This document shows positions 49,225 through 58,811 of a stretch of 64,000 nucleotides of DNA, one piece after another (the stretch's first letter is position 1; every line of letters starts with the position of its first letter). The notes below the pieces were generated by a model. That model saw only the letters and a list, made by a program, of their open reading frames with translations, was not told the DNA's origin and made no database searches. The position numbers and the translations under genes are program-made. Source of the stretch: Poriferisodalis sp963663635 (GTDB lineage Bacteria > Actinomycetota > Acidimicrobiia > Acidimicrobiales > Poriferisodalaceae); the NCBI GenBank assembly GCA_963663635.2, contig CAXXMY010000020.1:100398-164397 (forward strand), given 5' to 3'.

Positions 49225-50082
49225 ATGCTGACGTTCGATCCGATCCATCCCGACTTCGGCGCCGGGGTCACCGGCGTCGATCTGGCCTCCGAGCTTGACG
49301 ACGAGGCGGTGGCGGCGCTTCGCGAAGCGATCGACACGCACTCGCTCTTGCATTTCCCGGGACAGGAGATGACCGACGAGGCGCAGCTTGCACTCACCCG
49401 GTGCCTCGGCGAGCCCGAGCCGAACCATGTCCTTTTTGGCAAGACCGGCAAGATCGAATTCTTCGGCACGATCGGCAACGTGATCGACGCCGACAGGAAA
49501 CGAGACGAGTCAGATCCGCTGACCCGGAACCAGAAGGGCAACAACCTCTGGCACTCGGACTCGTCGTTCCGGCTCGTGCCGTCGTATGTGTCGATCCTGC
49601 ATGCCTACGAGGTGCCCGGCGAAGGCGGCGAAACCGAGTACGTCAGCCAGCGGGCGGCGCACGGCCGCCTCGAGGCGTCACGCCAAGCCGAGATCGACGA
49701 ACTCCAGGTATTGCACGACTACGTCTTCAGCCGCACCCAGGTGGCTCCGGTCGACCCCAATCACGCTGCGTCGCTGCCGCCGATCCCCCAACGGCTCGTG
49801 CGCGCCAACCCGGGCAACGGCGCAAAGAACTACTACGTCGGCTCGCACGCCCGGTCCATCGTCGGATGGTCTGGAATCGACAGCCGCCGACTGATTGACG
49901 AGCTGAACGAGGGTGCGACGCGACCCGAAGACGTGTACTCGCACCGGTGGAGCCCGGGCGACACGGTGATCTACGACAACCGCTGCATGCTGCACCGCGG
50001 TGCCGGATACGACGCCAACCGCTGGCGCCGCTACATGCGCCAGACCCGTGTCATGGGCGCGGGGCCCACGCTCGACGAGTAG
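49225..50082 (+). CDS. TauD/TfdA-family Fe(II)/2-oxoglutarate dioxygenase
   Basis: 285 residues. Iron ligands: HSDSSFRLVPS (H-x-D) and the distal His in DNRCMLHRGAGYD. 2-Oxoglutarate is held by the Arg in RRYMRQTRV. These enzymes hydroxylate sulfonates, aryloxyacids, carnitine-type or other small carboxylates; the substrate is unknown. It begins 5 bp after the FadB-like gene, so the two are probably cotranscribed. Confidence 0.92.
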   Translation: MLTFDPIHPDFGAGVTGVDLASELDDEAVAALREAIDTHSLLHFPGQEMTDEAQLALTRCLGEPEPNHVLFGKTGKIEFFGTIGNVIDADRKRDESDPLTRNQKGNNLWHSDSSFRLVPSYVSILHAYEVPGEGGETEYVSQRAAHGRLEASRQAEIDELQVLHDYVFSRTQVAPVDPNHAASLPPIPQRLVRANPGNGAKNYYVGSHARSIVGWSGIDSRRLIDELNEGATRPEDVYSHRWSPGDTVIYDNRCMLHRGAGYDANRWRRYMRQTRVMGAGPTLDE

Positions 50083-50111
50083 CGGCCAGCAAGTCGAAGC
50101 GGGGTCTGCGT

Positions 50112-51257
50112 TCAGGAGCCGCTGGCGGCCGCGATCGTCGCCTCGGGCACGCCCGCGGCCCGGGCACCCCCGCAGATGCTCGCCCACGTCTCGACGGGCA
50201 GCGTGATGCCGTTTGCCATGCGGTGCTGGCGCCGTTCATGCTCGACATCGCCGGGCAGCTTCACGGGCTGGTCGGGGTTGATCGCCGCAGCCCCACTGAA
50301 CCAGTCGAGATAGTCGGCTGCGATGCCGTTGTAGCCGTCGTCGGTCTCGCCCACAGCAGCATCGATCTGAGCCGGATCGACGTACACCGAGAGCATGCCG
50401 TTGGCAAACCGGACCCGGCGGGGTCCCGCGGTGCCCGTGCCGGTGAGCGCCCCCGCGAGCAGCTCGCACATGACCGAGATGCCGGAGCCCTTGTGCTCCC
50501 CCATCGCCCGCAGTGATCCGGGACCGTCCGTCGAGTTGGGCCGCTGGCCGTCTGCGAAGCTGTACAGCACCCGTGGGTCGCCGGTGATCTCGCCTTCGGC
50601 AGACACCAACGCGTTCTCCGGCACCGCCGGACCGCCGTGCAGCGCCACCATGGCCTTGCCCTCAGCCACAATCGAGGTGGCGAAGTCGTGGATGACTGGT
50701 CGCCGGCCAGAAACGGGGGCGCCGTAGGCGCATGGGTTGGTGCCCATGCGGCGCTCCTTGGCACCGAACGGGGCAACCAGGCGGCTGTTGGCCACGTTGA
50801 CGAAGTGCACCGAGACAAGGCCTTGCGCTGCGGTCATCTCGGCGTACTCGCCGATGCGTCCGAGATGCCCGGCGTTGCGCAGCCCCACGATGGCTGTGCC
50901 CAACTCCTTGCAACGCTCGATGCCGAGTGCGACAGCTGCGGGCCCGACTGTTTGGCCCATGCCGTACTGACCGTCCACCAGCATCAGCGAACCCGAGTCG
51001 ATCAGCACCTTGATCTCCTGGTCGGCGAGCTGGACGCCGTTGGCCAGCAGCTCGACATAGAGCGCTGAGCGGATCACCCCGTGGCTGTCGTGGCCGGCAA
51101 GGTTTGCACCCACCAGGCTGCGGCCGATGCGCTCGGCTTCGGCGTCCGAGCACGCCGTATGCCGGAAGATCTCGGCGATGAAGCCAGCCAGGCGTTCGTG
51201 GTTGATCACGACGGACTGATCGGCGCCAACGTCGGCAGTCGTCTGCGTTTCGCTCAT
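50112..51257 (-). CDS. Ldh-family NAD(P)-dependent dehydrogenase (malate/L-sulfolactate/ureidoglycolate type)
   Basis: 381 residues of the LDH2/MDH2 family, unrelated to classic lactate dehydrogenase. Motifs: GANLAGHDSHGVIR (catalytic His), GQYGMGQTVGPAAV, GLRNAGHLGRIGEYAE, GTNPCAYGAPV, DFATSIVAEGKA and GEHKGSGISVMCELLAG. It oxidises a 2-hydroxy acid. The substrate is open; a sulfolactate role near the TauD-type gene is speculation. TACGCT ends 6 nt before the ATG. Confidence 0.92.
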   Translation of the reverse strand: MSETQTTADVGADQSVVINHERLAGFIAEIFRHTACSDAEAERIGRSLVGANLAGHDSHGVIRSALYVELLANGVQLADQEIKVLIDSGSLMLVDGQYGMGQTVGPAAVALGIERCKELGTAIVGLRNAGHLGRIGEYAEMTAAQGLVSVHFVNVANSRLVAPFGAKERRMGTNPCAYGAPVSGRRPVIHDFATSIVAEGKAMVALHGGPAVPENALVSAEGEITGDPRVLYSFADGQRPNSTDGPGSLRAMGEHKGSGISVMCELLAGALTGTGTAGPRRVRFANGMLSVYVDPAQIDAAVGETDDGYNGIAADYLDWFSGAAAINPDQPVKLPGDVEHERRQHRMANGITLPVETWASICGGARAAGVPEATIAAASGS

Positions 51258-51263
51258 CGTGGC

Positions 51264-51269
51264 AGCGTA
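51264..51269 (-). promoter_or_regulatory. -10 box of the Ldh-family gene
   Basis: Minus-strand TACGCT, 6 nt before the ATG at 51257. Confidence 0.5.
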
Positions 51270-51310
51270 CGTCGCGAGCGGCTTACGAGTGCCGACACGT
51301 GGTCATAATC

Positions 51311-51631
51311 TCAATCCTGTGCCCGCAATTCCATCGCAATGTCGCGCCGCGCATGGAGCAGTCGCCACGCGTGCACGTGGCCGTGCCCAACGACGTAGAA
51401 CACCAAGTAGGCGAATCGTTCGAGCGGCCAATGCCGTACGTCGGACAATCCCAGCTCGTATGACCATCTGAGCGATCCCGCCTGCGGATTGTCGCCGAGG
51501 TAGTCGAGCGCTTCCTCTACGGCTTTCAGGAATCCATCGGCAACACCGTCCCCACCATGAGTTCGGTAGTACTCGGCGGCACCTTCGATGTCATGCAGGC
51601 AGCATTGCCCGACGTAGACCGGCGTGGCCAC
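51311..51631 (-). CDS. ParE/RelE-superfamily toxin
   Basis: 106 residues with the compact ParE/RelE fold pattern: DIEGAAEYYRTHGGDGVADGFLKAVEEAL, GSLRWSYELGLSDVRHWPLERFAYLVFY, HAWRLLHARRDI. It would poison gyrase or cleave mRNA. GTG start; it overlaps the antitoxin stop by one base (TAGTG). Confidence 0.85.
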   Translation of the reverse strand: MATPVYVGQCCLHDIEGAAEYYRTHGGDGVADGFLKAVEEALDYLGDNPQAGSLRWSYELGLSDVRHWPLERFAYLVFYVVGHGHVHAWRLLHARRDIAMELRAQD

Positions 51632-51924
51632 TACTGCGCGAGCTCATGCGACATTGCGATGGGCCGCGGTTCTTCATCTCCCCCATCTGCCGACTGACCG
51701 ATTCCAAGTCGCTCTCGCACATCGGCGAAGAACTGTTTGTCGGCCCGAGCTGCGATAGGCGAACGTGCACCTTCCAGAAGCATCGCCCGGAGACGTTCAC
51801 GGGCCTGATCGTGGCGGATCAGCTCTCGGACGTACTCGCTGGCCGAGCCGTAACTGCCACAACCTGCCCTTTCGTCCACGTATTGCTTCAATTCCGCAGG
51901 AAGGGAGACGTTCATGGTGGCCAC
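51631..51924 (-). CDS. ParD-type antitoxin
   Basis: 97 residues. MNVSLPAELKQYVDERAG plus SASEYVRELIRHDQARERL is the ribbon-helix-helix ParD domain, followed by an acidic toxin-binding tail. The GTG at 51924 (three codons before the conserved MNVSL) is chosen because TATGTT ends 6 nt before it, the leaderless pattern of this window; ATG 51915 is the alternative. First gene of the pair. Confidence 0.85.
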   Translation of the reverse strand: MATMNVSLPAELKQYVDERAGCGSYGSASEYVRELIRHDQARERLRAMLLEGARSPIAARADKQFFADVRERLGIGQSADGGDEEPRPIAMSHELAQ

Positions 51925-52002
51925 GGATGCAACATAGCACGCAGATGGCAAAGTTTGTCAACAGCGGGGCCGGCCGCCGCCGCACGCGCGGATCCCCCCA
52001 CA

Positions 52003-52008
52003 TAGGCT
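52003..52008 (+). promoter_or_regulatory. -10 box of the FAD dehydrogenase gene
   Basis: TAGGCT, 8 nt before GTG 52017. It favours that start over the upstream ATG at 51945. Confidence 0.4.
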
Positions 52009-52016
52009 CGCGCAGC

Positions 52017-53546
52017 GTGAGTCAGACCGACGCCGCATCGACGCCGGAGCACTCTCGGCACTACGACGTCGTGGTCGTCGGCGCCGGCAACGCAGCCATG
52101 TGCGCAGCGCTCGCCGCGAACGAGGGCGGCGCCAGGGTGCTGGTGCTCGAACGGGCTCCCGAAGCCGAAGCCGGCGGCAACAGCCGCTTCACGGCGGGCG
52201 CCATCCGGTTTGCCTACGACGGCGTAGATGACCTCCGAGCGTTGATGCCCGATCTCACCGACGCCGAAGTCGCCGTGACTGACTTCGGCACGTACTCCGA
52301 GGCCGACTTCTATGCCGACATGGGGCGGATCACCGACTACCGGACCGATCCCGAGCTCGCCGACACGCTCGTCAGCCGCAGCAAGGAAACGCTGCTGTGG
52401 ATGGCAGGCCACGGCGTGCGCTTCGCTCCGATCTGGGGACGCCAGGCCTTCAAGGTGGACGGCCGCTTCAAGTTCTGGGGCGGCCTCACGGTCGAGACCG
52501 TCGGCGGCGGCGAGGGACTCGTGGAATCGCTGCGCGCTGCGCTGGCTCGCAACGGCATCGACCTGTGGCACGAGGCACCTGCTCGTTCGCTGGTCACCGA
52601 CGACGACGGCGCAGTTCGGGGCGTGCGCGTGCGTCGGGCGGGGCGTGTCGTCGACGTCGCGTGCGACGCCGTCGTGCTGGCCGCTGGCGGCTTCGAGGCC
52701 AACGCAGAATGGCGCACCCGTTATCTCGGGCCCGGCTGGGACCTCGCCAAGGTGCGCGGCACCCGGTTCAACACCGGCGACGGCATCGCGATGGCGCTCG
52801 ACATCGGCGCCATGCCGTACGGCAACTGGAGCGGCGCGCACGCGGTCGCTTGGGAGTACAACGCGCCGGAGTTCGGCGACCTCGCTGTGGGCGATGCCTT
52901 CCAGAAGCACAGCTACCCGTTCGGCATCGTTCTCAATCGGCGCGGAGAGCGATTCCTCGACGAAGGAGCCGACTTCCGCAACTACACCTACGCCCGCTAC
53001 GGCCGCGAGATCCTGGCCCAGCCTGGGCACTCGGCCTGGCAGGTCTTCGACGCCAGCACCGACCACCTGCTGCGTGACGAGTACCGCATCCGACAGGTCA
53101 CCAAAGTGGTCGCCGACAGCATCGAAGAGCTGTGCGCGCGTATGGAGGACGTGCACACCGAAGCGGCGCTGGGCACCATCCGAGCCTTCAATAGGGCGGT
53201 GGACCGCAGCGTGGGGTTCAACCCGAACGTGCTCGACGGCCGTCGCACCACGGGCCTCGCGGTTGACAAGACCAACTGGGCAATGCCCGTTGAGAACCCG
53301 CCGTTTGCCGCGTATCGAGTGACCTGCGGGCTGACGTTCACGTTCGGCGGCCTGCGTATCGACGACACCGGCTGCGTGCTTGATACTGACCTGCGGCCGA
53401 TCAGCGGCCTCTATGCCGCCGGCGAACTCGTCGGCGGACTGTTCTATGGCAATTATCCGGGAGGTTCGGGCCTCAGCGCCGGGGCCGTGTTCGGGCGACA
53501 AGCCGGGACGTCGGCCGCAGCACACGCTCATCGTCGAGATACCTGA
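52017..53546 (+). CDS. FAD-dependent dehydrogenase, tricarballylate dehydrogenase (TcuA)-like
   Basis: A 509-residue flavoprotein of the succinate dehydrogenase/fumarate reductase FAD superfamily. FAD site VVVVGAGNAAMCAALAANEG, then GGNSRFTAGAIRFAYDG, CDAVVLAAGGFEAN and GLYAAGELVGGLFYGNYPGGSGLSAGAVFG. It would oxidise a tricarboxylate or other dicarboxylate-like acid; TcuA is the closest named type by pattern, not proven. There is no TcuB partner nearby. Confidence 0.88.
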   Translation: MSQTDAASTPEHSRHYDVVVVGAGNAAMCAALAANEGGARVLVLERAPEAEAGGNSRFTAGAIRFAYDGVDDLRALMPDLTDAEVAVTDFGTYSEADFYADMGRITDYRTDPELADTLVSRSKETLLWMAGHGVRFAPIWGRQAFKVDGRFKFWGGLTVETVGGGEGLVESLRAALARNGIDLWHEAPARSLVTDDDGAVRGVRVRRAGRVVDVACDAVVLAAGGFEANAEWRTRYLGPGWDLAKVRGTRFNTGDGIAMALDIGAMPYGNWSGAHAVAWEYNAPEFGDLAVGDAFQKHSYPFGIVLNRRGERFLDEGADFRNYTYARYGREILAQPGHSAWQVFDASTDHLLRDEYRIRQVTKVVADSIEELCARMEDVHTEAALGTIRAFNRAVDRSVGFNPNVLDGRRTTGLAVDKTNWAMPVENPPFAAYRVTCGLTFTFGGLRIDDTGCVLDTDLRPISGLYAAGELVGGLFYGNYPGGSGLSAGAVFGRQAGTSAAAHAHRRDT

Positions 53547-53615
53547 GCTCGAGCGCGGAGAGGCAAACCTTCTCGGGGTCGCGCATCGGCCCGTCATCGC
53601 GTCAGAGGCGAGCGG

Positions 53616-53621
53616 TAGCGT
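53616..53621 (+). promoter_or_regulatory. -10 box of icd
   Basis: TAGCGT, 9 nt before the ATG at 53631, no ribosome site. Confidence 0.45.
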
Positions 53622-53630
53622 CGCAGCGCT

Positions 53631-55877
53631 ATGTCGAAAATCGTCTACACGCACACCGACGAGGCACCGGCGCTGGCCACCTACTCGCTGCTGCCGATCA
53701 TCAAGACGTTCACCGAGGCCGCCGGTGTGGATGTCGGGACCCGCGACATCTCGCTCGCGGGACGCATCGCCTCCAACTTCTCCGACTGGCTCGACGAATC
53801 GCTTCGAAGCTCCGATGCCTTGGCCGAGCTCGGCGAGTGGGCGCTGGCCGCAGACGCCAACATCATCAAGCTGCCCAACATCTCGGCGTCGGTGCCGCAA
53901 GTGAAGGCAGCCATCGCCGAGCTCCAGGCCAAGGGCTTCGCGGTGCCCGACTTTCCGGACGATCCGGCCAACGACGACGAGCGGGCAATTCGCGAGCGCT
54001 ACGACCGTGTGAAGGGTTCGGCTGTCAATCCGGTTCTGCGTGAGGGCAACTCAGACCGGCGCGCGCCCCGTGCAGTGAAGGACTACGCCCGCCAGTACCC
54101 GCACTCGATGGGCGCATGGTCACCCGAATCGGTGACCCACGTTGCGACCATGTCCGGGGGCGATTTCCGCTCCAACGAGCAGTCGGTCACCATGGGCAGC
54201 GCCGACACGCTGGACATCTGCCACGTCGCAGCTGACGGCAACGTCCGGACGCTGCGCAAGGTTCCCGTGACCGCAGGCGAGGTCGTCGACTCGACGTTCA
54301 TGTCAGCGGCGGCGCTGCGGGAATTCCTCGATGCGCAGATCTCCGACGCCAAAGACTCCGGCGTGCTGTTCTCGCTGCACCTCAAGGCCACGATGATGAA
54401 GGTCTCAGACCCGATCATCTTCGGTCACGCCGTGCGCGCCTTCTTCGCCCCAGTGTTCGAACGGCACGGCGAAGTGCTCGTGGCCATCGGTGCCGATCCC
54501 AACGACGGCTGGGCGAACGTCCTCGATGCGATCGCGGGCCTGCCGCATGCCCAGCGCTCCGCCATCGAGGCCGACATCGAGGCGGTTCTGCGAGATCGTC
54601 CGCCGCTCGCGATGGTGGACTCCGACCGCGGCATCACCAACTTGCACGTTCCCAGCGACGTCATCGTCGACGCCTCCATGCCCGCCATGATCCGCTCGTC
54701 GGGCCAGATGTGGAATCCGCAGGGGGTCCTGGCGGACACCAAGGCGGTCATCCCCGATTCCAGCTACGCCGGCGTGTTTCAGGCCGTGATCGATGACTGC
54801 CGCGCGAACGGCGCATTCGATCCCACGACAATGGGCTCGGTGCCGAACGTCGGCTTGATGGCGCAGAAGGCCGAGGAATACGGCAGCCACGACAAGACGT
54901 TCGAGGTCGCAGCATCAGGCGAGATGCGCGTGGTCTCCGGCTCGGGCGACGTCTTGATGAGCCACACGGTCGAGCCAGGCGATGTCTGGCGGATGTGCAC
55001 GACCAAGGACGCGCCGATCAGCAACTGGGTGGACCTCGCGGTACAGCGCGGCGCGGCGACCGGGGCGGCCGTGGTGTTCTGGCTCGATGCCGACCGTCCA
55101 CACGACGCCGAGATCATCCGCAAGGTCGACGCCCGGCTGGCCACGCTGCGTGCCGAAGGGCGAACTGTCGATGAACTCGGCATTCGCGTCATGGCTCCCG
55201 CTGACGCCTGCCGTTTTTCTCTCGAGCGCATCCGTCGCGGCGCCGACACCATCTCGGTGACGGGCAACGTGCTGCGCGACTACAACACCGACCTGTTCCC
55301 GATCCTGGAGCTGGGAACGTCGGCCAAGATGCTCTCGGTCGTTCCGCTGATGGCCGGTGGCGGGCTGTTCGAAACCGGTGCCGGCGGCTCCGCCCCCAAG
55401 CACGTCCAGCAATTCGAGGCCGAGAACCACCTCCGGTGGGACAGCCTCGGAGAGTTCCTGGCGCTCGCCGTCTCGCTGGAGCACCTCGCGCGGGTCACCG
55501 GCAATGCCGCCGCACAGCTGCTTGCGGACACCCTCGATGCCGCCAACGGCACGTGGCTGGAAGAGGGGCGAGCCCCCAGCCGCAAGGTGAACGAGCCCGA
55601 CAACCGCGCGAGCCACTTCCATCTGGCGAAGCACTGGGCCGCCGAGATGGCCCGCCGGGACGCCGACTCTGCACTCGCGGAGCGCTTCGCATCCCTCGCA
55701 GCGGCGCTCGTCGACAACGAGGAATCGATCATCGCCGAGCTCATTGAGTGCCAGGGCACGCCGATGGACATCGGCGGCTACTACCTGCCGGATCCGGCGC
55801 TGGCCGAAGCCGCCATGCGGCCCAGCTCCACCTTCAACCGGATTCTGGACGATTTCCGCGCAACGTCACTGGCCTGA
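53631..55877 (+). CDS. icd: NADP-dependent isocitrate dehydrogenase, monomeric type
   Basis: Converts isocitrate to 2-oxoglutarate, making NADPH. At 748 residues it is the large monomeric form. Family segments: SKIVYTHTDEAPALATYSLL, ISASVPQVKAAI, EGNSDRRAPRAVKDYAR, HMSV-type FSLHLKATMMKVSDPIIFGH, and TGAGGSAPKHVQQFEAENHL (substrate and metal site). Full length and intact. It is convergent with argG; the spacer between holds a MITE-like element. Confidence 0.97.
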   Translation: MSKIVYTHTDEAPALATYSLLPIIKTFTEAAGVDVGTRDISLAGRIASNFSDWLDESLRSSDALAELGEWALAADANIIKLPNISASVPQVKAAIAELQAKGFAVPDFPDDPANDDERAIRERYDRVKGSAVNPVLREGNSDRRAPRAVKDYARQYPHSMGAWSPESVTHVATMSGGDFRSNEQSVTMGSADTLDICHVAADGNVRTLRKVPVTAGEVVDSTFMSAAALREFLDAQISDAKDSGVLFSLHLKATMMKVSDPIIFGHAVRAFFAPVFERHGEVLVAIGADPNDGWANVLDAIAGLPHAQRSAIEADIEAVLRDRPPLAMVDSDRGITNLHVPSDVIVDASMPAMIRSSGQMWNPQGVLADTKAVIPDSSYAGVFQAVIDDCRANGAFDPTTMGSVPNVGLMAQKAEEYGSHDKTFEVAASGEMRVVSGSGDVLMSHTVEPGDVWRMCTTKDAPISNWVDLAVQRGAATGAAVVFWLDADRPHDAEIIRKVDARLATLRAEGRTVDELGIRVMAPADACRFSLERIRRGADTISVTGNVLRDYNTDLFPILELGTSAKMLSVVPLMAGGGLFETGAGGSAPKHVQQFEAENHLRWDSLGEFLALAVSLEHLARVTGNAAAQLLADTLDAANGTWLEEGRAPSRKVNEPDNRASHFHLAKHWAAEMARRDADSALAERFASLAAALVDNEESIIAELIECQGTPMDIGGYYLPDPALAEAAMRPSSTFNRILDDFRATSLA

Positions 55878-55897
55878 CACAGCCCTACGCTCAACGA

Positions 55898-56050
55898 GCT
55901 AAGAGGATTAGCGGATAGGCACTGACCTGCGGAAACACTGGTTTCGACTATTGGCCGGGGAGCGGCCTGACCAGCGCCTTTGCTGACGAGGTCCGATATC
56001 GCCCTCAATCTGCGCTAAAGACCGGCCACCTATCCGCGCGGCCTCTAAGG
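55898..56050. mobile_element. MITE-like element with imperfect terminal inverted repeats
   Basis: GCTAAGAGGATTAGCGGATA at the left and its imperfect reverse complement at the right (56029-56050; 16 of 22 positions match, with perfect 9-bp inner arms GCGGATAGG/CCTATCCGC). About 153 bp, no coding frame, between convergent icd and argG. No clear target duplication is seen, so it could instead be a structured terminator region. Confidence 0.45.
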
Positions 56051-56093
56051 CTCGGCCCTTGTCGTGTCGGCCTCGCGGCGTCGCGCCGTTGAG

Positions 56094-57494
56094 TCAGGCG
56101 TCGAGTTCGGCGAGACCGCCCTCACCCAGACGACCCGACTCGCGGTAGCCGGCCAGCTTGGCCCGGCTGTCGGCGATGTCCAGATTCGACATGGTCAGCT
56201 GGCCGATGCGATCGGTCGGACCGAACGCCGCGTCTTCGACCCGCTCCATCGAGAGCCGGTCGGGCGCGTAGGTGAGCGCGGGCCCGGTCGTGTCGAGCAC
56301 CGTGTAGTCCTCGCCGCGTCGCAAACGAAGGGTGACCTCGCCGGTGACCGACGAGCCGACCCAGCGCAGCAGCGAGTCGCGCAGCATGAGCGACTGCGGA
56401 TCGAACCAACGCCCCTCATAGAGCAGGCGCCCCAAGCGGCGGCCCATGGTGCGGTAGTTGTCGAGCGTGGCCTCGTTATGAATCGCTGACAGGAGCCGCT
56501 CGTAAGCAATGTGCAGCAGCGCCATGCCTGGTGCTTCATAGATGCCGCGCGACTTGGCCTCGATGACTCGATTCTCGATCTGGTCGCTCATGCCAAGGCC
56601 ATGGCGGCCGCCGATCGCGTTCGCCTCGAGCACCAGGGCAACCTGATCTCTGTCTCCGGCGTCGCTTGGCCCGGAGTGCTGATCGGCGATCGCGACGGGC
56701 CAGCCCGATTCGAAGCGGATCGTCACGTCCTCGGGCTCGATCTCGACCGCCGGATCCCAGTGCGCGACACCCATGATCGGAGAGACGATCTCCATGGAGG
56801 TGTCCAGGTTCTCGAGCGATTTCGCCTCGTGGGTGGCGCCCCAGATGTTCGCATCGGTGGAATAGGCCTTTTCGGTGGGATCGCGATACGGCAATCCCCG
56901 CGAGACCAAGAACTCGCTCATGCCGGCGCGCCCGCCCAGCTCGTCGACGAACGTCGAGTCCAGCCATGGCTTGTAGATGCGCAACCCCGCGTTGACGAGC
57001 AGTCCATAGCGGTAGAACCGCTCGATGTCATTGCCCTTGTAGGTCGAGCCATCGCCCCAGATGTCCACGCCGTCGGTGGCCATGGCAGCAACCAGCATCG
57101 TGCCAGTGACCGCGCGGCCCAGCGGCGTCGTATTGAAGTAGGTGCGACCAGCGGTGGAGATGTGGAATGCACCGCATTGCAGCGCCATCAGGCCCTCGCG
57201 CACGAGGTCGGCGCGGCAGTCCACAAGGCGTGCGACGTGGGCGCCGTAGTCGAGCGCCCGTTGCGGAACCCCGGACAGGTCCGGCTCGTCATACTGGCCA
57301 AGGTCGGCGGTGTAGGCACACGGCAGCGCACCGCGTTCCGCCATCCAGGCCACTGCCGCTGATGTGTCGAGCCCGCCCGAAAACGCGATGCCGACCATTT
57401 CGCCCACCGGCAGATCTGCCAGCACGCATGAGCCCGACGTGCCGGCCGAAGGGGGGATTTCAGACGAGGCGTCGGTCTCCGAACTCTGCGACAT
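56094..57494 (-). CDS. argG: argininosuccinate synthase (ArgG, E. coli-type long form)
   Basis: ATP-dependent joining of citrulline and aspartate in arginine synthesis. 466 residues, the longer type-II form. The ATP pyrophosphatase loop is GIAFSGGLDTSAAVAWM; CAYTADLGQYDEPD, TTPLGRAVTGTMLV, DGSTYKGNDIERFYRYG and YRTMGRRLGRLLYEGRWFDP follow. ATG 57494 follows TACCGT by 7 nt. It diverges from the deacylase gene at 57601, a possible second arginine-pathway gene. Confidence 0.96.
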   Translation of the reverse strand: MSQSSETDASSEIPPSAGTSGSCVLADLPVGEMVGIAFSGGLDTSAAVAWMAERGALPCAYTADLGQYDEPDLSGVPQRALDYGAHVARLVDCRADLVREGLMALQCGAFHISTAGRTYFNTTPLGRAVTGTMLVAAMATDGVDIWGDGSTYKGNDIERFYRYGLLVNAGLRIYKPWLDSTFVDELGGRAGMSEFLVSRGLPYRDPTEKAYSTDANIWGATHEAKSLENLDTSMEIVSPIMGVAHWDPAVEIEPEDVTIRFESGWPVAIADQHSGPSDAGDRDQVALVLEANAIGGRHGLGMSDQIENRVIEAKSRGIYEAPGMALLHIAYERLLSAIHNEATLDNYRTMGRRLGRLLYEGRWFDPQSLMLRDSLLRWVGSSVTGEVTLRLRRGEDYTVLDTTGPALTYAPDRLSMERVEDAAFGPTDRIGQLTMSNLDIADSRAKLAGYRESGRLGEGGLAELDA

Positions 57495-57501
57495 GAGCTC
57501 A

Positions 57502-57507
57502 ACGGTA
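57502..57507 (-). promoter_or_regulatory. -10 box of argG
   Basis: Minus-strand TACCGT, 7 nt before the ATG at 57494. Confidence 0.5.
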
Positions 57508-57600
57508 CGGCGCTCAGCGGCCTCTGCCGCGGGACTTCGTCGTCGTTTCATCGCGAGGGCGCGCTCGCGCGCGTACGCTCCGCGCCAAGGGGGGCGACCT

Positions 57601-58772
57601 ATGAGCGAGGCCACGACGGGCGGCGCTGCAATCGGCGGAGCAGTCGCAGAACTGCTCAGCGAAATGGTGCGCATTCCCAGCGTCAATCCCATGCACCACG
57701 GACCGCGGTCGGGAACTGCCGCAGAAGCCGACATGGCCAACTGGGTGGCCGCCCGGGCAGAGGCGTTGGGCGCCGAGGTGGAGCTTCACGAGATCGAGCC
57801 GGGACGGCCCAACGTCTACGCCCGGTTCGCAGGACGCACCGACCGCATGCTGTCCGTCGACGTCCATCTCGACACCGTCGGCGTCGAGCACATGGGCGGC
57901 GATCCGTTCGAGGGCCGCATCGCTGACGGGCGCGTGTGGGGACGTGGCGCCGTCGATTCGAAGGCCACCTTGGCCGTCATGCTCGCAGTACTCGGTGAGA
58001 TGGTCGCCGCCGGGCAACAGCCGATGCCCACAGTCGAGCTCGTGGGCACGATCTCCGAGGAAGGGGGCGGCCTGCTTGGCGCTTCGTCGTATCGCGACCG
58101 GCTGCTCGAACGCGGTGAGCGCCGCGAGCAGATCGTCGTGGCAGAGCCGACGATGTGCGCACCGGTGTACGGGCACAAGGGCGGCTTGGGAATCGAAGTA
58201 GAGGTAGAAGGCCGCGCCGCGCATTCATCCAAACCCCATCTCGGCATCAATGCGCTGTCGGCCGGGGCTCGCATCGTCGCTGCCATCGATGCAGAGCAGG
58301 AGCGGCTGGCATCACAGGAGCGGGTCGGGGCGCTGGGCTCGGGCACGGTGTCGGTCAACGAGATGGCTGGCGGCCGGGGCCGCAACATTGTGCCCGACCA
58401 CTGCGAGCTCTACATCGGACGGCGAACGGCCGACGGCGAGGACTACGAAGCGGAATTCGAGCGCCTCACTGAACTGGCGCGAGCCGCAGCGTTGCCCGCC
58501 CGCGTCAAGGTGCAACTCTCAAACGGCTTCGGCAGCAACGCCTTCTTCCAAGCGCCGGGCGCCGACTTGGTGACCGCGCTCGTCGAGATGTCAGGGCATC
58601 AACCGACCGTCGCCGATTACGGCACCAATGCCCTGCGCTACAGCGAAGTCGCCGACAGATCGTCGTGTTCGGCCCGGGTTCGATCGACCAGGCGCATCAG
58701 GCCGTCGAGTGGGTCGACATCTCCGAGCTCGAACGTGCCGCTTCGGTCTACCGCCAGCTGATGCTGCGCTGA
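57601..58772 (+). pseudogene. M20-family deacylase (ArgE/DapE-type), frameshifted near the end
   Basis: A dimetal amidohydrolase: VDVHLDTVGVEHM (His, Asp), GRGAVDSKATLAVML (bridging Asp), GTISEEGGGLLG (Glu-Glu), GRAAHSSKPHLGINAL (dimer domain). It fits removal of an acyl group from an amino acid, perhaps acetylornithine given divergent argG. After TNALRYSEVAD the frame runs into nonsense, ending at 58761. The neighbouring frame carries the expected tail (QIVVFGPGSIDQAHQAVEWV ... RQLMLR) to the stop at 58770-58772. One missing C near 58659 (GACAG for GACCAG) explains it. GGGGGGCGACCT precedes the ATG. Real decay or a sequencing error. Confidence 0.85.
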
Positions 58773-58811
58773 TCTGCGCTCCGGCTGCGGGCGTAGCTGG
58801 GGCCTGTCTGC

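Noticed and set aside
55878..56093. tRNA or other structured RNA between icd and argG
   Set aside because: No T-loop, anticodon arm or CCA-type acceptor could be fitted; the inverted ends fit a MITE-like element better.
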